In this document: one piece after another, positions 1 through 5,253 of the stretch
Layout: each line of letters opens with the position of its first letter
Numbering within the stretch: the stretch's first letter is position 1
DNA from: Candidatus Colimorpha onthohippi
GTDB taxonomy: Bacteria > Bacteroidota > Bacteroidia > Bacteroidales > P3
Reading direction: 5' to 3'
DNA: 5,834 bases
NCBI GenBank assembly: GCA_018064565.1
Contig: JAGHVA010000096.1
Span: 1 to 5,834 of the forward strand
Made by a program: the position numbers and the translations under genes
Notes under the pieces: generated by a model
What the model was told of the DNA's origin: nothing
Databases searched by the model: none
Seen by the model: the letters and a program-made list of their open reading frames with translations, nothing else

Positions 1-74
1 CCCACACGTCTACTGGAGAAAAAAACGTCTATTGAGTCGTAATCAGGAAAATAGGGGGACTTTTCAATCAGCAT
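1..74 (-). CDS. Possible partial CDS running off the left edge (unidentified)
   Basis: On the minus strand a frame stays open from an in-frame stop at 153-155 to the window edge (about 50 codons). The first ATG in it is at 74-72 and gives a peptide starting MLIEKSPYFPDYDS; two TTG codons at 110-105 are alternative starts. Codon choice looks reasonable and the peptide is not low-complexity, but the stretch is too short to identify. It would lie about 100 nt downstream of the membrane protein gene in the same direction, so it could be the next operon member. A competing plus-strand frame (2-79, ending in TAA) is also open, so this call is tentative. Confidence 0.22.
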   Translation of the reverse strand, partial: MLIEKSPYFPDYDSIDVFFSSRRV

Positions 75-177
75 AACGCTACCAACAGCAAAAGTTTTAC
101 CGGACAACAATATTTTTTTTAGAAAGGGAAAATTACGGTAGGATAAGCCCGCCTATCAACCATTGAATGCTCTGATG
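75..177. other. Left-end intergenic stretch, no supported feature
   Basis: This is AT-rich spacer between the stop of the membrane protein gene at 178 and the doubtful frame at the left edge. It contains a T8 run at 113-120 and a weak 5-bp complement (TACCG 98-102 with CGGTA 136-140). That pairing would place the T-run inside the loop, so it is not a normal terminator on either strand. I see no RNA gene or repeat here. Confidence 0.4.
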
Positions 178-2115
178 TTAAGGAAGAGAACTGTTTAAGC
201 AAGACTGTAGCACTTGCACATATCGGCTGGCTGCATCCAAACAATTAGCCATAGCAGTTTGTATGGCGATGCTATCGGCAGGAATAACCTGGTGGGTATA
301 GTACTCGGCAGCGGGTCCTTCCAGATAATGCCAGGTCATGATATCTATAGCCTGCTGCTTACCTTTTAGGTCAAAGCTTTTCAATACATTTATAGCATCA
401 TCGTATTGATGTTTTGACTGATATACCTCAGCCAGATAGATGTAAGGCAACAATTGACTGGGGCTGACATAGATGCACCGCTGTAGATATTGGATTGCCT
501 TGTCGGCATCATGACATTGGTTATATTGAAGCCTTCCCAATTCGCACAATGTAAATTTATGCCACGGGCTGGCTTGTTCGGCTTGCAGAAAGCAGTCTAA
601 CGCTGGCTTGTTTTGGAAGGTGCGAGCCATGCCTTGATAATAGGCTATGGGGTCGCCTTCGGATGTGAGCGAGCAGACAAAACTTGTACTCTTACTGAGA
701 CGAATATCTGCCTGCCGCCATTTTTTTAGTTGAAAACAGCGTGAAGCCTCGCACAACTGATACTCGCTATGTAGCCTACAGGAACCTACCCCTACGATGG
801 CGAGCAATAGCACCCCAACAGCCACCCAGCCACGCCTTTGCATCTGCCAACCATTGTCAGTCATTCCTCCCACACAGGCGACCACGATAACCGACCACAG
901 CAATAGTTCGGTACGGTCGATAGGAAAGTCAAACAAACCATATATCAAGACACCTACCAAAAACGAGGCTGCACAGTTGGTAATCTGTCGCCTCCGCAAC
1001 GACCTACCCGACGAGCTGCCGTCTGCCGTGGCAATGAGCAAGCCAAATGCTACAACCAGCAGTGCAAACCCCACATATCCCACTTCTGAGATAATGCGAA
1101 GCCAGTCGTTGTGTGGGCGCACAAACTTGAAGTTGAGCACATCCATCGAAAAGACCTCTTTGGTAGATGCTTCTCCACAACAGACCTTCCAATTGCCCAC
1201 GCCACACCCCAACAACGGGCGGTGACTAATCATATCAAATGTCATACCCCACAATTTTTGCCGCTCCAAGATGGTGGTGTTTGCCAATATGCCCGACGAC
1301 TGATTGGGTGATGACAACGACAACCGCACAAACCAACCACACCCTACCACGACCGCAACACTCGCAACTACATAGCATCCAAAAAGAAGCAGACGGCCCC
1401 GCTTGCGGTGCCATAATTTATGGCATGCAAACAAGACGTACGATGCCACAATAGCTAAAGCAGCAATCCATACCGACCGCGACTGCAGATACACTATTGC
1501 TATGCTATTAAACAACACCACAACACAATACAACCAGCGATGTCGAGACAAGCGCAAGCGCAACAAAAGGATAGGAAACATCAGCAATAGCAGCAACATC
1601 ATCGAGAACACGCCTTTATGCACAAACAGCGATACAATGTAGTAGCGATCCAGCCACGACCCGCCTTGAATAGACTGAACTATAGCCACTCCCAATGCGA
1701 TAAGCGACACTACTACCGATACCCTGGCAAGCAAGAGGATAACACGGGCTGGTGAACGACGGAATAATGATTCAAAGACAAGCAGTGTAACAGCGGCGAG
1801 TGTCCACCTTGACGCCTCGAAGAGAGCCTCTTGCACATTGGTAGCCCACGCAACCGAGCACCACTGCAACGCTACAAATAGCAGCAGAGCCACATCACCC
1901 CACGACAGTCGGAGAGAATGCGATGGTTTTTGAACCAGCACCATACCGACCAACACCAATAGTCCTATAGCCCATACTACATACCTGATAATATTGGTCT
2001 TATCTAACGTATGCGAGGTAACAACAACAGATGCCAATAGCAGCACGATACCTGCTACACATAGTAGGTTGTGCTTTTTTAGTTGCGCCAATATCTTTTG
2101 CATCGATTGTTTCAT
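178..2115 (-). CDS. O-antigen ligase/polymerase (Wzy_C) family membrane protein with TPR-like C-terminus
   Basis: A 645-aa polytopic inner-membrane protein. About ten to twelve hydrophobic helices occupy residues 15-445; the last 190 residues are soluble and contain TPR-like helical repeats around 500-580. Family hallmarks are a QSRS motif in a mid-protein helix (Arg213), a periplasmic-type loop with RPLLGCGVGNW (299-309) and RPHNDW (333-338, His335), followed by EVGYVG and then FDFPIDR. WaaL/Wzy enzymes transfer or polymerise undecaprenyl-linked glycan and depend on such Arg and His residues; the glycan and acceptor cannot be told from sequence. An upstream GTG at 2124 would add three residues, but AAGGTG there lies 6 nt before the ATG at 2115 and reads better as the ribosome binding site. 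It is the last clear gene of a minus-strand operon, 47 nt after the lipoprotein gene. It could equally be a protein O-oligosaccharyltransferase or capsule polymerase; the family is sure, the activity is not. Confidence 0.85.
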   Translation of the reverse strand: MKQSMQKILAQLKKHNLLCVAGIVLLLASVVVTSHTLDKTNIIRYVVWAIGLLVLVGMVLVQKPSHSLRLSWGDVALLLFVALQWCSVAWATNVQEALFEASRWTLAAVTLLVFESLFRRSPARVILLLARVSVVVSLIALGVAIVQSIQGGSWLDRYYIVSLFVHKGVFSMMLLLLLMFPILLLRLRLSRHRWLYCVVVLFNSIAIVYLQSRSVWIAALAIVASYVLFACHKLWHRKRGRLLLFGCYVVASVAVVVGCGWFVRLSLSSPNQSSGILANTTILERQKLWGMTFDMISHRPLLGCGVGNWKVCCGEASTKEVFSMDVLNFKFVRPHNDWLRIISEVGYVGFALLVVAFGLLIATADGSSSGRSLRRRQITNCAASFLVGVLIYGLFDFPIDRTELLLWSVIVVACVGGMTDNGWQMQRRGWVAVGVLLLAIVGVGSCRLHSEYQLCEASRCFQLKKWRQADIRLSKSTSFVCSLTSEGDPIAYYQGMARTFQNKPALDCFLQAEQASPWHKFTLCELGRLQYNQCHDADKAIQYLQRCIYVSPSQLLPYIYLAEVYQSKHQYDDAINVLKSFDLKGKQQAIDIMTWHYLEGPAAEYYTHQVIPADSIAIQTAMANCLDAASRYVQVLQSCLNSSLP

Positions 2116-2121
2116 TTTAAG

Positions 2122-2127
2122 CACCTT
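2122..2127 (-). promoter_or_regulatory. Ribosome binding site AAGGTG that decides the start
   Basis: Read on the minus strand, AAGGTG is followed by 6 nt and then ATG at 2115. This is good Shine-Dalgarno spacing and argues that the GTG inside the motif is not itself the start codon of the membrane protein gene. Confidence 0.55.
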
Positions 2128-2162
2128 ATTTATTACACTTAGTTTTAAGTTGGTAGCACCCC

Positions 2163-2960
2163 CTACTCACACACCAGCCGCACGGATAGGCAACTGTTGC
2201 GGCAATCGTAGTCTGGGTAAATGTTATGACTGAAAAAATACAGACCATATGCGTAACTACTACCCTCAACAGTAGAAGTCCAATAGTAACCACCGCCACC
2301 CATATCACCAGTAAACACACCATCCGTAGTACCATACCTATAGCCTGCGTCGGGCAAAAACAACGCACCTTTTGCCTCCATAGCCTCCCACTGCTCTTCA
2401 GTGTAAACATTGGTAGTCCACCAACTGTCATGACCTGCTATAAACGTACAGTTTTCTGGCAGCGTCCAACTATCGGGCAACAAAACTACCCCATTCACTC
2501 CATTCACCGTAGCATGCCCACACTTGGACGAGGCATTGGCTCTATTATTCAGCAAATATTCCCATTCATCCTTGGTCAGCGTTCGCCACTTACCGACCTC
2601 ATTTCCACCATTGCTGATAGCGTTATACACTCCCCAGTCGTAGTTAGCGTTGCTTTCTGTAAGATTGTTACAGCCTAATGCCCCATAATCGCTATTATTT
2701 GTGGAATGCAGCTGCGGGATGCAGTTGTTGTACCCGCTGGTTCCCCACCCAAAGAGGTCTATCCAGCTAATATCACTGCCACTGTTATCCTCATTGGCTC
2801 TACCTATGTAGTCGTATTGATTGGCAGCAAAGCGCCATGTGCCAGTCAGAGAGGTATCATCTGCACACCGATGTGTGCCAATGATAGAATACTGAAGATT
2901 GCCTTGACTAAAACGAACTGTTTTGGTTTCTGACACCGAAAACACGCCAGGCAAACAACC
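2163..2960 (-). repeat. Copy 1 of tandem gene duplication (partner 3152-3990)
   Basis: The two FISUMP-like genes are recognisably homologous at the DNA level. Runs of about 20 nt are shared, for example around 2744-2766 with 3723-3745 (contains CCCAAAGAGGTCTATCCA) and around 2608-2629 with 3588-3609 (contains ATTGCTGATAGCGTTATA). The signal peptides and spacers are not alike. Confidence 0.7.
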
Positions 2961-3077
2961 TTCCAAGCAATCTACCTCAATATTAGGTTGCGATTGCTCT
3001 TCATCCGGATCTTTTGAACAAGCTACTGATAATAAAAACAATAGCACTGGACACAATAGTTTAGTAAATAATTTCAT
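2163..3077 (-). CDS. Lipoprotein with FISUMP/DUF1566-like (C-type-lectin-like) domain
   Basis: A 304-aa protein. Residues 1-19 form a short Lys-containing hydrophobic signal ending LSVAC, with Cys20 as the lipidation site. The mature start CSKDPDEE is acid-rich, like Bacteroidetes lipoprotein surface-export signals, so an outer-membrane, outward-facing location is likely. The rest is one domain: FSVSE...VRFSQGNLQYS (46-64), WRFAANQYDY (81-90), WIDLFGWGTSGYN (105-117), NYDWGVYNAIS (145-155), KWRTLTKDEWEYLL (163-176), LPDAGYRYG (241-249), GYYWTST (263-269) and SVRLVCE at the C-terminus. The W-R-L-T-x-x-EW...YYWTST...SVRLV order is that of FISUMP, DUF1566 and SUMF1-type folds; I see no basis for an enzymatic role. 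It is a close paralogue of the gene upstream (74 nt away). Cysteines 71, 119, 210 and 303 are shared with that paralogue and may form disulfides. Function is unknown; binding or adhesion at the surface is a guess. Confidence 0.85.
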   Translation of the reverse strand: MKLFTKLLCPVLLFLLSVACSKDPDEEQSQPNIEVDCLEGCLPGVFSVSETKTVRFSQGNLQYSIIGTHRCADDTSLTGTWRFAANQYDYIGRANEDNSGSDISWIDLFGWGTSGYNNCIPQLHSTNNSDYGALGCNNLTESNANYDWGVYNAISNGGNEVGKWRTLTKDEWEYLLNNRANASSKCGHATVNGVNGVVLLPDSWTLPENCTFIAGHDSWWTTNVYTEEQWEAMEAKGALFLPDAGYRYGTTDGVFTGDMGGGGYYWTSTVEGSSYAYGLYFFSHNIYPDYDCRNSCLSVRLVCE

Positions 3078-3151
3078 GATTAACTAATTATTTTATCGTG
3101 TAAGGTATTTATACTAAATGAACGTTGCATAATGGCACCTTAACTTTAATT

Positions 3152-3990
3152 CTACTCACACACCAGACGCACGGAGTATCCGTAGGAACGAAAACTGCTG
3201 TAGTTTGTTCTGAGTTGGCTGCTATTGAAGTCCAGTCGGGAGGCGTATTTGTTAAAATAAGCCGTTGACGACCAGTAATAGCCATCGGGGTTATCAATAT
3301 TAAGCTGAACGCCATACCTATAGCCTGCGGCAGGCAAGAATACGGCACCTGCCGTTTCCAAAGCGACCCACTGACTGTCAGTATAACTATTGGTTGTCCA
3401 GCCACTTTCGCAACCAGATGTAAACGTGCAACTGGTTGGCAATGTCCAGTTGTCGGGCAAGAATACAACCCCTTGAACTCCATTTACTGTGGCATATCCC
3501 CACTTAGATGCGGCATAGACTCGACCGCTACACATGTACTCCCACTCATCCATGGTGAGCACTCGCCACTTATTAGGCACATCGCCACCATTGCTGATAG
3601 CGTTATATACCCCCCAATCGTAATTGGCATTGGTGTCAGTAAGGTTATACTCACCAGCGGGACCATATCTAAGTTCTGCCATGGTACTCCAAAATGGTTC
3701 ACAGCCATTGTAGCCGCTGGTGCCCCACCCAAAGAGGTCTATCCAACCTTCATAACTACTACCAATATTGGCATTGTCGCTACCAGGCACATTGCCTGAT
3801 GGCTTATCATTATAATAGCTTACTTGCGATGCACTGCCTACATAGGAGTACTGATACTCTGCAAAACGCCATGTGCCAGGTTTGGTGGTACCATCGGCAC
3901 AAGCATGCGTACCCTTGGTGGAGTATTGCAGGTTGCCCTTTGAAAATCGCACTTGCCTACCCTCTGCCACCGAAAACAAACCTGCCAAAG
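3152..3990 (-). repeat. Copy 2 of tandem gene duplication (partner 2163-2960)
   Basis: Direct-repeat partner of the downstream paralogue. Similarity runs from the stop codon, including the shared ACTCACACACCAG stretch at the 3' end, up to the FSVAEGRQVRF block near the mature N-terminus. An insertion of roughly 12 codons lies near residues 88-115 of this copy. Confidence 0.7.
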
Positions 3991-4093
3991 CCCCATTGTT
4001 GCCATTGGGTACCGTCTGCGATGACTGAGCACACACCGACGCTCCCCTTCCTACAAAAAACAATACAAACAGAATGCAAAAGAGTAGTTTCAT
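3152..4093 (-). CDS. Secreted FISUMP/DUF1566-like (C-type-lectin-like) domain protein
   Basis: A 313-aa protein. The ATG at 4093 gives a classic signal peptide, MKLLFCILFVLFFV..., with a likely signal peptidase I cut after SVCA (Ala22/Gln23), and AGGTGA stands just upstream. The frame can be read 30 codons further, but that extension buries the signal peptide and starts at a non-ATG codon, so I reject it. The mature protein matches the next gene along almost its whole length: VRFSKGNLQYS (48-58), WIDLFGWGTSGYN (117-129), NYDWGVYNAISNGG (157-170), KWRVLTMDEWEYM (175-187), FLPAAGYRYG (252-261), GYYWSST (271-277), SVRLVCE at the end. It has an extra Ser/Asn/Gly-rich insert near residues 88-115. 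Cys21 sits in a poor lipobox (Val at -1), so it is probably not lipidated, unlike its paralogue. First gene of the minus-strand operon. Secreted or periplasmic; function unknown. Confidence 0.83.
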   Translation of the reverse strand: MKLLFCILFVLFFVGRGASVCAQSSQTVPNGNNGALAGLFSVAEGRQVRFSKGNLQYSTKGTHACADGTTKPGTWRFAEYQYSYVGSASQVSYYNDKPSGNVPGSDNANIGSSYEGWIDLFGWGTSGYNGCEPFWSTMAELRYGPAGEYNLTDTNANYDWGVYNAISNGGDVPNKWRVLTMDEWEYMCSGRVYAASKWGYATVNGVQGVVFLPDNWTLPTSCTFTSGCESGWTTNSYTDSQWVALETAGAVFLPAAGYRYGVQLNIDNPDGYYWSSTAYFNKYASRLDFNSSQLRTNYSSFRSYGYSVRLVCE

Positions 4094-4094
4094 A

Positions 4095-4100
4095 TCACCT
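4095..4100 (-). promoter_or_regulatory. Ribosome binding site AGGTGA
   Basis: On the minus strand AGGTGA lies one base before the ATG at 4093. The spacing is short, but the match supports this ATG over the longer reading frame. Confidence 0.45.
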
Positions 4101-4160
4101 ATTTTTATGACAATAAAAACATTAAAGCAAGACGCAACGCCAACAAAAAAGCGAACACAA

Positions 4161-4184
4161 GTTAGGAGTTTAATAAAACTCAAC
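4161..4184 (-). promoter_or_regulatory. Stem-loop in the 5' leader of the minus-strand operon
   Basis: GAGTTT (4166-4171) and AAACTC (4176-4181) are perfect complements around a 4-nt loop. GTT (4161-4163) with AAC (4182-4184) extends the stem past a 2-nt bulge. In the minus transcript it lies about 70 nt before the first start codon. It is AT-rich and not directly followed by a T-run, so it is more likely a leader structure than a terminator. Confidence 0.4.
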
Positions 4185-4216
4185 TAAAAATCCATACACC
4201 CCTAAAAATCAAGTTG

Positions 4217-4250
4217 CAAAGATACAAAAAAATGCACAACAACAGCAAAA
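4217..4250 (-). promoter_or_regulatory. Bacteroidetes-type promoter for the minus-strand operon
   Basis: On the minus strand TATCTTTG (4224-4217) matches the Bacteroidetes -7 consensus TAnnTTTG. A TTTTG at 4250-4246, 21 nt further upstream, can serve as the -33 element. Transcription would begin near 4210 and leave a leader of about 115 nt before the start at 4093. I found no comparable motif in the two gaps inside the operon. Confidence 0.6.
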
Positions 4251-4266
4251 CCTCGAAAAAAAGTCG

Positions 4267-4274
4267 TACCTTTG
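4267..4274 (+). promoter_or_regulatory. Bacteroidetes-type -7 promoter element (plus strand)
   Basis: TACCTTTG is an exact TAnnTTTG match, preceded by an A-tract. No clear -33 TTG is seen at the usual distance. The predicted transcription start, about 4279, coincides with the first base of the 5' hairpin of the RNA candidate. It is divergent from the minus-strand promoter about 40 bp away. Confidence 0.6.
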
Positions 4275-4278
4275 CAAC

Positions 4279-4575
4279 GCTTTTTGGCATATATTTTTTT
4301 TGTGCCGAAAGCAGACATAGTAAAAAGGCATTGCTAATTGTCTTAATCAGAGAAACCCGGCCAAGGTTCAAAAACAGAGACGATTTTGCAGGTATGCTTT
4401 TATCCTGATCATTCTCGGTTCATGAAAGTGAGTCGTTTATGATAGGCGTAAGAGTATTGTAAATCGTAGAATCTGTTTGAGGTTGTATCTTACCTTGGCC
4501 GGAGAAATAGCCCTCAGTGGCGTTTCTGTTCCTTCTGATAGTTGTACGAGAAGCGATAAAGTCTGCGCCTTTTTT
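4279..4575 (+). ncRNA. Structured non-coding RNA candidate (rod-like, family unassigned; possibly 6S-like)
   Basis: About 296 nt without a convincing ORF that can fold almost end to end. A 5' hairpin pairs 4279-4291 with 4301-4312 (one bulge, a few G-U pairs). After a 9-nt linker comes a nested rod of helices: 4322-4329/4567-4574, 4330-4335/4552-4557, 4346-4350/4535-4539, 4351-4356/4522-4527, 4357-4367/4492-4502 (11 bp, GC-rich CCGGCCAAGGT), 4372-4378/4472-4478, 4380-4386/4461-4467, 4394-4402/4449-4457, 4404-4406/4444-4446 and 4408-4412/4439-4443. It starts where the TACCTTTG promoter would initiate and ends in GCCTTTTTT. A long rod with asymmetric bulges and paired ends recalls 6S RNA, which binds RNA polymerase, but it is longer than most 6S RNAs and I recognise no signature sequence. 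It could instead be a cis-acting leader of the operon starting at 4650. The pairing was done by eye; no energy was computed. Confidence 0.55.
4551..4575 (+). terminator. Weak intrinsic-terminator-like end of the RNA candidate
   Basis: AAGCG (4551-4555) can pair with CGCCTT (4566-4571) with one bulged C, and T6 spans 4570-4575. The local stem is weak. The stronger partner of GCCTTTTT is the distant AAAAAGGC at 4322-4329. Readthrough into the downstream operon is plausible. Confidence 0.35.
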
Positions 4576-4633
4576 CATGTCTTACAGTTCTAAATGTAAA
4601 ACAATAGCTGGATTTGCGGACTTGCTGGCAGAA

Positions 4634-4647
4634 AAGAAAGAAATAGG
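4634..4647 (+). promoter_or_regulatory. Purine-rich ribosome binding region
   Basis: AGAAAGAAATAGG just upstream of the ATG at 4650 is purine-rich, as expected for a Bacteroidetes translation start without a canonical Shine-Dalgarno. A very weak TGGATTTG at 4609-4616 resembles TAnnTTTG and could be an operon-proximal promoter. Confidence 0.3.
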
Positions 4648-4649
4648 CT

Positions 4650-4868
4650 ATGCCAGTTTATCGCATTACGGTAAAAGCCCCAAAATTGACAAGCGGTCAG
4701 AGGGTAGAGAAAGGGATGACAGTAGATGTCGTTACCAATAGTATGTCAAATCCAGTTATAGCCGACAAAACAGCAGTCGCCAACGCTTTCTATCGCATTT
4801 ACGGAATAGACATTCAAAAGATTGGAGCATTAAGTACAGCTTATATTGATTGTGTCAAAATTGGATAA
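4650..4868 (+). CDS. DUF6140-like small protein
   Basis: A 72-aa soluble protein, MPVYRITVK at the start, then VEKGMTVDVVT (19-29), SMSNPV (31-36) and a C-terminal block YRIYGIDIQKIGAL...YIDCVKIG (48-72). Length and this order (beta-strand start, KGMxVxVV, NPV, YGIDxxKxGAL) fit my recollection of DUF6140, a small Bacteroidetes family of unknown function; the family name is from memory. No signal peptide, membrane segment or catalytic motif is visible. The ATG at 4650 follows a purine-rich stretch. It ends TAA with a single base before the next ATG, so translation of the two is probably coupled and the products likely work together. Another frame (ATG 4578 to TAG 4741) overlaps its first third but lacks support. 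Confidence 0.75.
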   Translation: MPVYRITVKAPKLTSGQRVEKGMTVDVVTNSMSNPVIADKTAVANAFYRIYGIDIQKIGALSTAYIDCVKIG

Positions 4869-4869
4869 T

Positions 4870-5244
4870 ATGAATAATACTCATCTTCTTCATACCGCTA
4901 TTGAATTGGTGGAAGTTCTAAATAAGAGTGCCGACAAAATGCTTCCAAAAGAGATTTCAGATGTAGTTAAACTGCATAGTGGTATAGCTGTCGGTTCTGC
5001 ATGGATTCCAATTCCCGGTGTGGATATGGCTGCCGGAGCTGGAAACATTTGGACTATGTATGTCAGAATCAACAATAAGATAGGTCTTTCCGTCAAGGAT
5101 AATATCTTGAAGACTATTGCTTCTGGAGTTCTTACGAACCTAGCCGGCTATCTTGCCGTTTCTGGAGTTGCAAGTGCCTTGAAACAGAAAAGTCCAGAAG
5201 ATGAAAAGATAAGTTTTATGCTTTTGGGGAAACGAAACAAATAA
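4870..5244 (+). CDS. DUF697/YcjF-like GTPase-associated membrane protein, probably C-terminally truncated
   Basis: A 124-aa protein. An N-terminal helical part (1-34) is followed by HSGIAVGSAWIPIPGVDM (36-53), AAGAGNIWTMYVRIN (54-68) and a second hydrophobic stretch SGVLTNLAGYLAVSGVASAL (85-104). The Gly/Ala-rich helix with IPIPGxD and the later SGVxxNLAGY segment are typical of DUF697/YcjF-like proteins that accompany small GTPases and sit in or on the membrane. Relatives usually go on after ASALK with a FIPG(I/L)GT turn and another hydrophobic helix; here the chain switches to a polar tail, QKSPEDEKISFMLLGKRNK, and stops. I infer a C-terminal deletion or truncation. A TTG at 4846 is possible as a start, but the ATG at 4870, one base after the previous stop, is better. 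The GTPase gene follows after 9 nt. Family resemblance is fairly sure; role unknown. Confidence 0.75.
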   Translation: MNNTHLLHTAIELVEVLNKSADKMLPKEISDVVKLHSGIAVGSAWIPIPGVDMAAGAGNIWTMYVRINNKIGLSVKDNILKTIASGVLTNLAGYLAVSGVASALKQKSPEDEKISFMLLGKRNK

Positions 5245-5253
5245 CATAAAATC

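Noticed and set aside
797..1642. Several plus-strand ORFs inside the ligase-family gene
   Set aside because: They are antisense shadows of a clear 645-aa membrane protein, rich in Pro/Thr/His as expected from the reverse of hydrophobic codons.
2163..4093. Diversity-generating retroelement target with C-type-lectin-like fold
   Set aside because: No reverse transcriptase, no template repeat and no adenine-biased variable repeat is seen. The two copies differ as ordinary paralogues.
4094..4183. 30-codon N-terminal extension of the secreted FISUMP-like protein
   Set aside because: It begins at a non-ATG codon and would bury a textbook signal peptide. The ATG at 4093 has AGGTGA in front of it.
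4180..4408. Short ORFs on both strands in the promoter region (4180-4371 minus, 4214-4408 plus)
   Set aside because: They overlap the divergent promoters and the RNA structure, are driven by A/T tracts and show no domain or signal.
4279..4575. Retron ncRNA (paired ends plus long hairpin)
   Set aside because: No reverse transcriptase follows in the window; the downstream genes are a DUF6140-like protein, a DUF697-like protein and a GTPase.
4279..4575. RNase P RNA, tmRNA or SRP RNA
   Set aside because: None of the characteristic conserved sequences of these RNAs (such as GAGGAAAGTCC, a tRNA-like end, or the SRP GGAAGG/AGCAG tip) is recognised.
4517..4741. Plus-strand ORF overlapping the start of the DUF6140-like gene (also from ATG 4578)
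   Set aside because: It runs through the end of the RNA candidate and 92 nt of a better-supported gene in another frame. Its protein-like part (AEKKEIG) is simply the purine-rich ribosome binding region.
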